Source: a virus
DNA: 32,008 nt
Direction: 5' to 3' (one strand)
IMG/VR virus record: IMGVR_UViG_3300046012_000400
Location: 1 to 32,008 of that record
The position numbers and the translations under genes are program-made. Position 1 is the first letter of the stretch, and the number at the start of each line of letters is the position of its first letter. The notes under the pieces were generated by a model. It worked only from the letters and a program-made list of their open reading frames with translations, was not told the origin of the DNA and did not search any database. Shown one piece after another: positions 6,781-14,106 of the stretch.

Positions 6781-7109
6781 CACTCGCCCTCTTCAGCTGC
6801 GATCTCTCCGCCACCATCGTGAACCGGGCGAACGTCCAGCCAGCTATTGAACTGGCCTGCTACCCAGTTTACAGCCAGACTGCCCGCCAGCAGCTGCCAG
6901 GGCCAGGTGTCGCCCCACACCAGCCCGGTCGCTACCCAGCCAACGGCCCAGTAATAGCCCGAGCAGAAGGGGCAGATGAGCGCTTCTTGAGCCCAGTTAG
7001 GACCTCGGTAGACCAGGTTACGGAAGCCGAAGCCGATGGCATCGATCGACGCCAAACGCCATGTCCGTGCGGAGGCTAATACGCACAGAACCCACTCGAT
7101 AGCGCTCAT
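6780..7109 (-). CDS. DUF1360-like membrane protein
   Basis: 109 residues. ICPFCSGYYWAV resembles the CxxC-S-xW signature of DUF1360 membrane proteins, flanked by hydrophobic segments near residues 55-75 and 80-95; the C-terminus is acidic. The ATG at 7109 is chosen because GGGAGG lies four bases upstream and TGATG couples it to the gene before. A longer frame to 7193 is not needed, as it would run over the preceding Cys-rich gene. Family function unknown. Confidence 0.6.
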   Translation of the reverse strand: MSAIEWVLCVLASARTWRLASIDAIGFGFRNLVYRGPNWAQEALICPFCSGYYWAVGWVATGLVWGDTWPWQLLAGSLAVNWVAGQFNSWLDVRPVHDGGGEIAAEEGE

Positions 7110-7288
7110 CAGTCCTCCCACGGTCCCCAGCAACGCAGGCGAGAGTCGCGCAAACAACCCTCGTTCTCGTTGTTGTAAACGTAGCAATTGCAACAGCCGC
7201 GGTGTCGGAGCTTACCCCTGCAAGGCTTGACATTCGGTTCTTCACATAGACGCTTGGGCAGGATGGGCTTATGGTTCTTCTGCTTCAC
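7109..7288 (-). CDS. 59-residue Cys-rich basic protein
   Basis: Starts with GTG (VKQKNHKPILPKRL) after GGGGAG and overlaps the previous stop (GTGA). Seven cysteines include the cluster GCCNCY (residues 31-36). The N-terminal half is strongly basic. The end overlaps the next ATG (TGATG). The frame is short but has good coupling at both ends. Probably metal- and nucleic-acid-binding; no family recognised. Confidence 0.5.
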   Translation of the reverse strand: MKQKNHKPILPKRLCEEPNVKPCRGKLRHRGCCNCYVYNNENEGCLRDSRLRCWGPWED

Positions 7289-7380
7289 GTCTTCTCCCCG
7301 AAACAGACGCAGACGCGACGGTTGGCCGTCACTTCACACGTCCAGTGCCTGCACTGGTCGCAGTAAGTACAGTCTCTCAC
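7285..7380 (-). CDS. 31-residue zinc-finger-like peptide
   Basis: Begins VRDCTYCDQCRHWTC and ends CVCFGEKT. Seven cysteines in CxxCxxC, C and CxC arrangement suggest a zinc-binding module. GTGA overlap with the upstream gene and GTGA overlap with the downstream gene support translation by coupling. Very short, so still uncertain. Confidence 0.45.
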   Translation of the reverse strand: MRDCTYCDQCRHWTCEVTANRRVCVCFGEKT

Positions 7381-7565
7381 GGCTTCTTCAATTCTCTGCG
7401 TTGCGTGACAGTTAGACCCTTTTCCGCCATATCCAGCCACTCATGGATGTCGAACGCAGAGGTCTCCCCGGCCAAGGTCCAGCAGCGTGCTGGGGTCTTG
7501 CCGGTGACCTCACAGAATTTAGCCAATCTCTTGTGCCAGGAGTAATCGCTGGGGTGATCAGACAT
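7377..7565 (-). CDS. 62-residue hypothetical protein
   Basis: Starts MSDHPSDYSWHKRLAKF; a helical, mixed-charge protein ending TVTQRRELKKP. GGAGA lies before the ATG, which overlaps the stop of the paralog-family gene upstream. No family recognised. Confidence 0.6.
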   Translation of the reverse strand: MSDHPSDYSWHKRLAKFCEVTGKTPARCWTLAGETSAFDIHEWLDMAEKGLTVTQRRELKKP

Positions 7566-7923
7566 TGGTGTCTCCGGTGAGCGCGCGGCGGATGCCCGGC
7601 ACGTACAGCGCGAGCGTCTCGTTACTGGCCAACCGTTCGCACTCGGCCAACCCGGCGGCGATGCGGGCCTCGGCGCGTGCCGTGGCGTTCGACGCCTCCA
7701 GGAACTCGTGTGTCAGGCGAGAGACCTCGGCTTCGGCGGCCTCGGCGCGGGCGACCTCTTCGGCCAAGCGCCGCTCCAGCCCTGCGCGCACGGTTTCCTT
7801 GGCGTCCCGTTCGGCGCGGGCGGCGTCCAGGGCGTCACAAAAGTCCAGGATCACCCCGGCCGGGTACTCGTACGCATCCCCACCCCACGCGCTTCGGACC
7901 GCGGCGGTGTCGATGTCGTTCAT
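7558..7923 (-). CDS. DIDTAAIRA-family protein, copy 1
   Basis: 121 residues, one of six paralogs here. It starts MNDIDTAAVRSAWGG, has CDALDAARAERD in the centre, AEAAEAEV and ARAEARIAA helical repeats and ends RRALTGDTNV. The whole centre is predicted coiled coil. The N-terminal third matches copy 2 closely (AWGG, YPAGVIL). The ATG at 7923 overlaps the upstream TGA. Its general style recalls Ead/Ea22-like phage proteins, which also begin with short Asp-rich motifs and contain long helices, but that link is tentative. Confidence 0.75.
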   Translation of the reverse strand: MNDIDTAAVRSAWGGDAYEYPAGVILDFCDALDAARAERDAKETVRAGLERRLAEEVARAEAAEAEVSRLTHEFLEASNATARAEARIAAGLAECERLASNETLALYVPGIRRALTGDTNV

Positions 7924-8114
7924 CAATGACCGCTTCCGGTTGCCAGGTTGATGCATGTTGCGAAGTCGGAGGCCGACTTACACGCCTGGACCTTGGCCAA
8001 GTACCGCTCTTGGTCGTTGTGCGACAAGATGAGCAGTAGGCTCATGAAGAACGTGAAGATCAGGGCAGCGATAAACGAGCCCATTAGGGTGTACCACTTG
8101 GTTTCAGTGCTCAT
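7923..8114 (-). CDS. Small single-pass membrane protein
   Basis: 63 residues: a short polar N-terminus (MSTETKWYT), one membrane helix (about residues 10-30) and a soluble tail with two cysteines, C45 and C54, that could form a disulfide outside the cell. It overlaps genes on both sides. Function unknown. Confidence 0.6.
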   Translation of the reverse strand: MSTETKWYTLMGSFIAALIFTFFMSLLLILSHNDQERYLAKVQACKSASDFATCINLATGSGH

Positions 8115-8289
8115 TGCTCTCCTCTAGAACCCATTTCAGGACGGCGCGACGACCGCTGATCTCCAGCAACGCACGCAGGTACACGCCTTGAGCCCACGGC
8201 TGCTTGGCAGCCAAGAAATGGCCTGCCAAGAATTCATGCTCGTCATTCAGGATATTCAGGTGCTCCCGCACCTGCCGCTCGTCCTTCAC
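8104..8289 (-). CDS. Small helical hypothetical protein
   Basis: 61 residues starting VKDERQVREHLNIL, fully helical, charge-rich. Tandem GTG codons at 8292 and 8289 are possible; GGAGG is six bases before the second, the better spacing. It is the first gene after the promoter at 8352-8380. No family recognised. Confidence 0.6.
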   Translation of the reverse strand: MKDERQVREHLNILNDEHEFLAGHFLAAKQPWAQGVYLRALLEISGRRAVLKWVLEESNEH

Positions 8290-8351
8290 CACCGGCCTCC
8301 ATGCCAGCAGGTTCCTGCGCCCTCTGTGTAGAGCGTCCTTACTTCTCTAGG

Positions 8352-8380
8352 AGACTAGCATCCCCTGCGCGAGCACGCAA
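8352..8380 (-). promoter_or_regulatory. Leftward promoter after the portal gene
   Basis: Minus strand TTGCGT (8375-8380), 17 bases, TAGTCT (8352-8357). It lies directly after the portal stop codon and before the run of small genes, giving that run a transcription start independent of the terminase-portal unit. Confidence 0.5.
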
Positions 8381-8383
8381 GGG

Positions 8384-10075
8384 TTATTTGGTTCCCGGTG
8401 CGCTTCCCGGATTCTGCCGAGGCGAACTTTCCGGGTTGTTGGATGTCTTGGGACCAGTTCCACGCTCGCCAGGGCCCTGCTGGGGCTGGTTAGGGCGTCC
8501 CTCGGAGGGCTGCGGCTGGGCCGCCGGGGGTACTGCATCGGTGGGGGCATTGGAGGCGTCTTTGCCGTCAAGAGCTGCACGAATCTGTGACACTACTGCC
8601 AGCAGGCCGGGCTCCTGGAACAGCTGCGGGGTGACCTGGCAGATCTTGAGCGCCATCTGCAGCGCACGGTCCACGCCCGCGTCCTCTTCGGGCATGTCCG
8701 AAAGCTCGAAGCCAGCAGCCGTGACGGTGGTGCCAGGCTTGAGCAGACCTAGCTTGTAGAGCGATTCGGCCTCGCTGGCCATGTTCGGTCGGGAGATGAG
8801 GTCTTCGCCATCAAGCTCGAAGAAGTACATCTCAGCATCTTCTTCGCTCATCCCGGCTTCGATCGCCATGGGGATGAGGAGATCAGTCAATACGGCGGTG
8901 CCAAAGAGGTTGACGCCGGGCATGAAGTGCAGGCGGACGGTGTCCTCAGCGACCTGCCACGATCCCCAGTGGGAGCTGGCGGCCAGCGCCATGCCCATCA
9001 TCTGCTCGGCAGGCATGTCGAAGCCGACAGCCAGACGCCGGATCAGTTCATCACGGAGATCCTTGGCGACCATGTCCAGCTGGGTGGAGAATGTCAGGTG
9101 TCGAACGGCGTCAGCAGCCTCGTCCGGCACGGTCAGGATCAACGGCACCACCGCAGCGGCGCTCGAGCGATCCTTGATCGGGGTGACCATGGCCTCGATG
9201 ATCGCCGCGACCGTGGGGTCCTCCTCCTGGTCGTCCTCGGGAGCGGTGGCGCCCAGGACGGTGGCTGAGTTGGGCAGGATCAGGACACCGGCGCCCGCTA
9301 GGCGGGAGTCGATGATGCTGGACACGTACATGGTCAGTGCGTTCAGCTCGCGCAGCACCGGCAGAACGGCCTGCATCGAGGAGATAGCCAGGCGGTGGAA
9401 TTGCGGATCCGGGCGGTAGAACTTGACCATCATGATGTCATCGCGGTTGTACGTCTTGCCGTCGATAATCACGCTCACGCCATCGCGGTCTTCCCGGACG
9501 TCGTCACGAGAGCGCACGCACCAGGTGTAGTCCAGCATGCGGGCCTTGGCCCGACGACGGTCACGAGGCTTGCTGGGCGTGGGCAGACCCACCAGGAGGC
9601 CCTCGCCCGCTATGAACAGCATGATGCCCGCGTAGCGGCGCATCTCCTCTGCACTTTGAGCGGAGGTGATCTCATCCCAGAGTGTCTTCATGATCTTGTC
9701 GTTGGCCGTCAGGCGCTTCTGCTCGCTCAGGCGCAGCGACGGGCCGTTCTCCTGCTTACGAGACAGGCACATCTGCACGCGACTCATGCCCGTGCCGTAC
9801 AGGTTGGCGGCGTAGGACACCTCTCCCACGATCTTGAAGAAGCCCCACGCCTCGCGCTGCCAGTCCTGAGACTGCACGCTGTACGGCAGGACGTCGCCGT
9901 CCTTGGTGCGCGTGATGACCTGGGAGGCTGCAGTAAGCGCGCGTCGCGAAACAGGCGCTTTTTCCCGATAAGCCAGCTTGATCGGGTGTCGAAGATCTGT
10001 GGGTGCGATCGGGATGCGCACGCTGGCCACTCCACTCGGGAGTGACTGCGACGGGGTCCAGGGAAGGGTAGCCAT
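8384..10075 (-). CDS. Portal protein
   Basis: 563 residues. It forms the dodecameric ring at the capsid vertex through which DNA is packed and which joins the tail. Recognised by actinophage portal features: the central SSMQAVLPVLREL and SSIIDSRLAGAGVLI region, the AEQMMGMALAASSHW stretch and a disordered Pro/Gln/Gly-rich tail from about residue 510. It follows the terminase genes in the same orientation, as usual. No ribosome site precedes the ATG; TAATAT ends six bases before it, so a leaderless mRNA is likely. Unusually, no capsid protease, scaffold or major capsid gene follows downstream. Confidence 0.85.
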   Translation of the reverse strand: MATLPWTPSQSLPSGVASVRIPIAPTDLRHPIKLAYREKAPVSRRALTAASQVITRTKDGDVLPYSVQSQDWQREAWGFFKIVGEVSYAANLYGTGMSRVQMCLSRKQENGPSLRLSEQKRLTANDKIMKTLWDEITSAQSAEEMRRYAGIMLFIAGEGLLVGLPTPSKPRDRRRAKARMLDYTWCVRSRDDVREDRDGVSVIIDGKTYNRDDIMMVKFYRPDPQFHRLAISSMQAVLPVLRELNALTMYVSSIIDSRLAGAGVLILPNSATVLGATAPEDDQEEDPTVAAIIEAMVTPIKDRSSAAAVVPLILTVPDEAADAVRHLTFSTQLDMVAKDLRDELIRRLAVGFDMPAEQMMGMALAASSHWGSWQVAEDTVRLHFMPGVNLFGTAVLTDLLIPMAIEAGMSEEDAEMYFFELDGEDLISRPNMASEAESLYKLGLLKPGTTVTAAGFELSDMPEEDAGVDRALQMALKICQVTPQLFQEPGLLAVVSQIRAALDGKDASNAPTDAVPPAAQPQPSEGRPNQPQQGPGERGTGPKTSNNPESSPRQNPGSAPGTK

Positions 10076-10081
10076 GTTGCT

Positions 10082-10087
10082 ATATTA
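10082..10087 (-). promoter_or_regulatory. -10 box for a leaderless portal mRNA
   Basis: TAATAT on the minus strand is followed by six bases and then the portal ATG. No convincing -35 hexamer is present at 16-18 bases, so this is only a candidate. Confidence 0.35.
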
Positions 10088-10108
10088 CGGCAAACCTGCT
10101 ACCACGTG

Positions 10109-10324
10109 CTAGCGCTCCGTACTGGCCGCCCTGGGGCAGTGTTTCAGATGTGGGTCCAGTCCGTCACAGTAGCAGGGTCTAGGATCTGTATCCATGTCCA
10201 AGATACCGAAGATCATGTTCAGCGCGCAGTCCACGCAGTGATACTCGTCCGCACAGGCGCTCTTGGCCACATCGATTCTATCTTCAAGAGACTGGATATA
10301 CTCGTCTGACCAGTTATCTTTCAT
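10109..10324 (-). CDS. Small Cys-rich protein
   Basis: 71 residues starting MKDNWSDEYIQSLEDR, with six cysteines (C24, then CVDC, CYC and a last one in KHCPR). GGAGG six bases before the ATG at 10324 fixes the start; a longer in-frame extension runs over the preceding small membrane gene. Probably metal-binding; no family recognised. Confidence 0.6.
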   Translation of the reverse strand: MKDNWSDEYIQSLEDRIDVAKSACADEYHCVDCALNMIFGILDMDTDPRPCYCDGLDPHLKHCPRAASTER

Positions 10325-10427
10325 CAGGAGCCTCCAGAGCCCACTCGTAGAGCGCATCGGTGCCCGCCAGAATGGACGCAGCGCCGATAAAGGCACCTAC
10401 CGCGATCAGGATCGCCCAGAGCGTCAC
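10314..10427 (-). CDS. 37-residue membrane peptide
   Basis: Starts VTLWAILIAVGAFIG, one membrane helix, and an acidic tail. The GTG overlaps the stop of paralog copy 2 (GTGA), and its own end overlaps the next gene by 11 bases. Supported by coupling and composition only. Confidence 0.5.
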   Translation of the reverse strand: MTLWAILIAVGAFIGAASILAGTDALYEWALEAPDER

Positions 10428-10747
10428 TCGGTACCCCCGGTGAGTGCGCGTCGGATGTCGAGGAACGCCCAGTTCCCCGACATGTTCAGGCCACCCACCA
10501 TCACGTAGGGCGCCATTACACCCAGCGCGGCGTTGATGCGGGCTTCGGCGGCCTCGGCGCGTCGCTCTGCTGCGTTGAGGTCCGCCATATCACCCGACTC
10601 GTACTCGTCCAGCAACCGGGTGGCGTCGTCCCGTTCGGCGCGGGCGGCATCCAGGGCATCGCACAGGGCCAGGATCACCCCGGCCGGGTACACGTACGGG
10701 GTCCCGCCCCACGCGGCGCGGGCCGCGTCGGTGTCGATGTCGTTCAT
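10424..10747 (-). CDS. DIDTAAIRA-family protein, copy 2
   Basis: 107 residues starting MNDIDTDAARAAWGG. The N-terminal third resembles copy 1 (AWGG, YPAGVIL, CDALDAARAERD), whereas the central RDDATRLLDEYESGDM and AERRAEAAEARI segments are identical to copy 3, so it reads as a mosaic. The C-terminus is DIRRALTGGTE. The DNA at 10545-10657 is identical to 13235-13347. The start ATG at 10747 overlaps the stop of the small membrane gene upstream. Function unknown. Confidence 0.75.
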   Translation of the reverse strand: MNDIDTDAARAAWGGTPYVYPAGVILALCDALDAARAERDDATRLLDEYESGDMADLNAAERRAEAAEARINAALGVMAPYVMVGGLNMSGNWAFLDIRRALTGGTE

Positions 10748-10827
10748 GACAGTCCACCCAGAATGAAGCCGATGATGAAACTGTACGTGAGGAGCAATGT
10801 CCGCTCCTGCCATCCCCATTTGCTCAT
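10744..10827 (-). CDS. 27-residue membrane peptide
   Basis: Starts MSKWGWQERTLLL and ends GGLS; one hydrophobic helix from about residue 10. It is the first frame after the promoter at 10834-10862, with its ATG seven bases from the -10 box, and its stop overlaps the ATG of copy 2. These positions favour real translation, possibly from a leaderless mRNA. Confidence 0.5.
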   Translation of the reverse strand: MSKWGWQERTLLLTYSFIIGFILGGLS

Positions 10828-10833
10828 GATCTG

Positions 10834-10869
10834 AGTTTGCTCTTCCTATAGCTGTAAGTCAAGCGGTTC
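10834..10869 (-). promoter_or_regulatory. Leftward promoter with extended -35 element
   Basis: On the minus strand GAACCGCTTGACT (10857-10869) includes the -35 TTGACT; 17 bases later is CAAACT (10834-10839). It differs from the element at 2672-2684 only in its last base. It restarts transcription after the terminase terminator, in front of a membrane peptide and paralog copy 2. Confidence 0.55.
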
Positions 10870-10891
10870 ACGGTAAGTCAGACTAAAAATT

Positions 10892-10970
10892 CTGCGGAAA
10901 AATGCGTGGCAGCCGGATCGGTATCAAGACACCCGTTCCACCACCGGCCCTTACCGGGTCACGGCCACGC
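10892..10970 (-). terminator. Terminator after terminase large subunit
   Basis: On the minus strand GCGTGGC (10964-10970) pairs with GCCACGC (10904-10910), immediately followed by ATTTTT. The 53-base loop is long and can fold internally (CCGG/CCGG). The T run makes it the best intrinsic terminator candidate of the leftward block, but the loop is unusually large. Confidence 0.45.
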
Positions 10971-10976
10971 TTTAGC

Positions 10977-12374
10977 CTATCTGATCCGATATTGCGTTAT
11001 TCTCAGCTTAGGCTTCTTCGCCACGACCTCAGCCTGCGGTACGTTGGTACCTCTCGGTTTGCGAGCGCCTACCTGCTTGACTACCCACGCAAAAGCGTGG
11101 CCCAGACTGTCCACCTGGTCGTCATACTTGCCGCTCGGGAAGCTCAACAGCTCTCCGAGGAAATCATCATTCCAGCGTCCGGGCGCCATCTCCACGTCCC
11201 CGGCAGCAATCAAAGAAGCAGGCAGACGCGCTCTAGTTAGCTTGTCGCCGCTGGCCGGGGTGGCCGATGTCGGGTAACCCATCAACCAACGCTGACGAAT
11301 GTCTCGCATAGCCAGCTTTCCGGCCGAGCCCAGCTCCTGCTCGATGACCTGAGTGATACCGCGCCCGTCCTTCTCGGCGGTGGCGCGCATAGTTTTCTCG
11401 AGCAGCAGCGGGTCGGCCTGAATCCGGACGACATCCATGATGCGCCACAGGCCCGTACGACGATCGTAGGCCAGCTTCGTACCCACGGCGTAGTCGCCCA
11501 CGCCCGAGGCCGCCAGGTCCCAGGCCCGGCACATGACCGCCCTGTCCCAGTTGCCGTTGGACTTGTGCTCGGGGACGGCAGCCAGCGTGCGGATGTCGAA
11601 GTAGCCCCCGGTGGGCTCGGCATCCCAGTTACCGTGCTCCATTTGGGCGCGGGTGTAGGGGTCCAGCTCGGCCAGCATCTCCCGGTAGGTCTCCACGTCG
11701 AGGTGAGGGTTGTCCGAGAGGTTGGCGGGTATGAACGTGCGCTGCTGTGCGGCCTCAGCCTCTTCCACGGTGGTGGGAGGAATGGGCTTGACGTAGCGGT
11801 CCTTCAGGTAGATGTGCGAGGCGCCGCCGGGGTTGCTGGCCAGGCGCATGCGCAACGGAGTGTCCGAGTTCACCCTGTCCTGCCGCAGACGAGTGAATAG
11901 GTAGCGCAGCTGGACCTCGCTGAACTGGCTGGCCTCATCGAAGCCCACGAAGTCCCAGCGGGAGGACTGATAGCGATACTTGTCTCCATCTGTGGCCATG
12001 TAGCCGAACACCAGCTTGGCGCCGGAGGGGAAATGCCATTCACGCCCCGCGTCCTTACGCTTGGCCTCGGTACCGTGCAGCCACTGATCGGCCAGGTCCA
12101 TAGGCGCACCGGGCAGGGCTAGGTCGGCGTAGGTGCGGCGCAGAATCAGAGCGCGGTAGCTGGGCTTGTCCACGTACAGCAGGGCGGCGGCCAGCATGGC
12201 GATCGTCTTACCGCCACCGGCTGCGCCGCCGAACATGACCTCGCGCTCCTCGGCCAGCACAAACTGCCACTGCTTCGGGGTTAGCTCGAATGGACAGTAG
12301 CCGGAGTTTCGCAGGAAGGCCATGCGCTCTTCCCAGCGCTTGACTCGAGCGATCTGCTCGGCCATGTCAGTCAT
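10977..12374 (-). CDS. terL: Terminase large subunit
   Basis: 465 residues, the DNA packaging motor with N-terminal ATPase and C-terminal nuclease. Walker A is GGAAGGGKT (residues 49-57) and Walker B ends in FDEAS with Asp146 and Glu147. The RNase H-like nuclease has Asp286 in RAWDLAAS, Glu345 in EQELG and the DDQVD group at 418-422, the three expected acidic positions. It overlaps the terminase small subunit gene by eight bases and precedes the portal with four small genes between them. An internal ATG three codons further in is an alternative start. Confidence 0.95.
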   Translation of the reverse strand: MTDMAEQIARVKRWEERMAFLRNSGYCPFELTPKQWQFVLAEEREVMFGGAAGGGKTIAMLAAALLYVDKPSYRALILRRTYADLALPGAPMDLADQWLHGTEAKRKDAGREWHFPSGAKLVFGYMATDGDKYRYQSSRWDFVGFDEASQFSEVQLRYLFTRLRQDRVNSDTPLRMRLASNPGGASHIYLKDRYVKPIPPTTVEEAEAAQQRTFIPANLSDNPHLDVETYREMLAELDPYTRAQMEHGNWDAEPTGGYFDIRTLAAVPEHKSNGNWDRAVMCRAWDLAASGVGDYAVGTKLAYDRRTGLWRIMDVVRIQADPLLLEKTMRATAEKDGRGITQVIEQELGSAGKLAMRDIRQRWLMGYPTSATPASGDKLTRARLPASLIAAGDVEMAPGRWNDDFLGELLSFPSGKYDDQVDSLGHAFAWVVKQVGARKPRGTNVPQAEVVAKKPKLRITQYRIR

Positions 12375-13107
12375 CTTCGGCCAAGCTTCCTTCGATGACC
12401 TTGTTGTTGTCCAGCAGATCCATGTACTTGTTTTGCGTGTCTACCATCAAGCGCAAAACGTCTTCGATGGACGTCAGATTCGCCTTCTCGGTGGACTCAA
12501 GCTGGGCCTGCTCCTCGGTGGCGGTAGGCAGCTCGAGCGGGGAGGCCACGTCCTCATAGCCCAGCGGGAGCGCCTGAGCGCGGTTGGCTCGAGAGGCTTG
12601 GGCGTCGTTGAGATCCTTGATGGACGCGGTGAGCGTGCGAAGCTCGTTCATCTTGACGTCCATCTTGTTCAGCTCACGTTTGCCCTTGGATGCGGCGTCA
12701 GCGTCTTTGGACCAGGCACCCACGGCTTCCTCGTACAACTCGTGGGCCTTCCGGTTATGCACAAACTGCAGCTTGTGCAGAGCCTCTGCAGCCTGGGCCG
12801 TGTACTCCCGGTCCATCTCCTGCCACTGGCGCATCTGCTGTTGCTGCTTGAAGTACACCAGCTGGCCACGGCGCCGGTCACGGCGGGCGTTCCAGCGGTG
12901 CTTAGCAGCCTGCTCATTGATCACGCGAACCGGGATAGCGTACTGCTCGGCCAGTCCTCGGTACGTAGGCCACTCTACGTTGCCGTCTTCGTCCGGTACG
13001 CCATTGATATATTCTCTTTCGGCGCACTGCAGGATCTTGATCCGCTCAGGATCCATCGGTGAATTTTCGTAGTTTGTAGGTTCGAACGGCACCATGAAAC
13101 TATCCAT
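12367..13107 (-). CDS. terS: Terminase small subunit-like DNA-binding protein
   Basis: 246 residues. Residues about 45-80 (TYRGLAEQYAIPVRVINEQ, then WNARRDRRR) form a helix-turn-helix followed by a basic stretch, as in DNA-recognition domains of small terminases. A long helical middle (about 85-165) would make the oligomer. Position immediately before terL supports the call. There is no ribosome site; the -10 box TAGGCT ends six bases before the ATG, so the mRNA is probably leaderless. Confidence 0.75.
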   Translation of the reverse strand: MDSFMVPFEPTNYENSPMDPERIKILQCAEREYINGVPDEDGNVEWPTYRGLAEQYAIPVRVINEQAAKHRWNARRDRRRGQLVYFKQQQQMRQWQEMDREYTAQAAEALHKLQFVHNRKAHELYEEAVGAWSKDADAASKGKRELNKMDVKMNELRTLTASIKDLNDAQASRANRAQALPLGYEDVASPLELPTATEEQAQLESTEKANLTSIEDVLRLMVDTQNKYMDLLDNNKVIEGSLAEDD

Positions 13108-13113
13108 GCCGTA

Positions 13114-13143
13114 AGCCTACCCCCCCGCAATACGGGGTAGCAA
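13114..13143 (-). promoter_or_regulatory. Terminase promoter overlapping a hairpin
   Basis: Minus strand TTGCTA (13138-13143), 18 bases, TAGGCT (13114-13119), then six bases to the terS ATG. The spacer contains the inverted pair CTACCCC/GGGGTAG (13117-13140), so a DNA-binding protein or a fold of the readthrough RNA could affect it. Confidence 0.45.
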
Positions 13144-13144
13144 G

Positions 13145-13456
13145 CTATTCGGTGCCCCCGGTCAGCGCGCGGCGGATCTGTGCGCGCGGGATGCCGTGGT
13201 CCGGGAGCATGGCCATCGCGGCGGCGATGCGGGCCTCGGCGGCCTCGGCGCGTCGCTCTGCTGCGTTGAGGTCCGCCATATCACCCGACTCGTACTCGTC
13301 CAGCAACCGGGTGGCGTCGTCCCGTTCGGCGCGGGCGGCATCCAGGGCGTCACACAAGAGTCGGGCCGCGTACTCCCAGTAGCTGCGGCACGAGTCGGTC
13401 ATGCCCTCAATCTGGTACGACCCGGCCCGGATCGCGGCGGTGTCGATGTCGCTCAC
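13145..13456 (-). CDS. DIDTAAIRA-family protein, copy 3
   Basis: 103 residues starting with GTG, sequence VSDIDTAAIRAGSYQ, then LLCDALDAARAERDD, a coiled-coil centre with AERRAEAAEARIAA, and a C-terminus QIRRALTGGTE. The middle is identical to copy 2 in protein and over 113 bases of DNA. The GTG overlaps the upstream stop (GTGA). It lies directly upstream of the terminase promoter. Function unknown. Confidence 0.75.
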   Translation of the reverse strand: MSDIDTAAIRAGSYQIEGMTDSCRSYWEYAARLLCDALDAARAERDDATRLLDEYESGDMADLNAAERRAEAAEARIAAAMAMLPDHGIPRAQIRRALTGGTE

Positions 13457-14106
13457 AGGTTCTCACCATTCGCTAGTCGCTCAAGTTCATCCAGGGCCGA
13501 ATCCAGGAACGCGGACTCGATGGCGGCCATATCGGAAGACCCCATGTAGCGGTCCACCTCGGCGAGAAACGACTCGAGCCGGTCAGCTGCTAGGTTCAGG
13601 AAGCAGTAGGTTGAGCCTCCGTCAGCGTCCTCTCCGGTCAGCTTGAACATCAATGTATCGTTGATGCCCCGCCAAGCTTTGATGTTGCCCTCGCCGATCG
13701 CATCATCCAGGATCTTCATCTTGAGAAGCGTCCGGATCATCGATAGGTCGATCTCCCACGGCTGCGTGTACCAGCGAGCCCACTCGGCGTCTCGGGCACA
13801 GGCGATGCAGATGAGAGTCTCGCCCAGGCCGTTGATCGTCGGGACGTTGATCGCGACCGTGCCATAAGGCATCGGCAGCAGGCACTGGTCGCAGATGTGT
13901 CCTTGCGGGTAGTTGCGGTCATCCAGAGGCACGCTGTCCAGGTTTATCGAGATGGCGAAGTCCATGATCAAAGGCTGTGCGGCTCCCCAGCCGTAAGCCA
14001 CCTCGGCGTGGTAGGTCTTGGTGTCCGCGGAGGTGACAACTCCGGGAGAACTGAAGTAGCAGTACTGTTCGGTCTCGTCGGTGCCCGGCTTATCGATGCT
14101 GTTCAC
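13453..14106 (-). CDS. Hypothetical protein with CxxC pair motifs
   Basis: 217 residues. CDQC near residue 92 and CIAC near 119 could bind one zinc ion. The rest is mixed alpha/beta with an acidic, helical C-terminal third (ESFLAEVDRYM, LDSALDELERLA). The GTG at 14106 follows GAGGAGAG and overlaps the end of the DUF3310 gene by 17 bases. Family not recognised. Confidence 0.65.
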   Translation of the reverse strand: MNSIDKPGTDETEQYCYFSSPGVVTSADTKTYHAEVAYGWGAAQPLIMDFAISINLDSVPLDDRNYPQGHICDQCLLPMPYGTVAINVPTINGLGETLICIACARDAEWARWYTQPWEIDLSMIRTLLKMKILDDAIGEGNIKAWRGINDTLMFKLTGEDADGGSTYCFLNLAADRLESFLAEVDRYMGSSDMAAIESAFLDSALDELERLANGENL

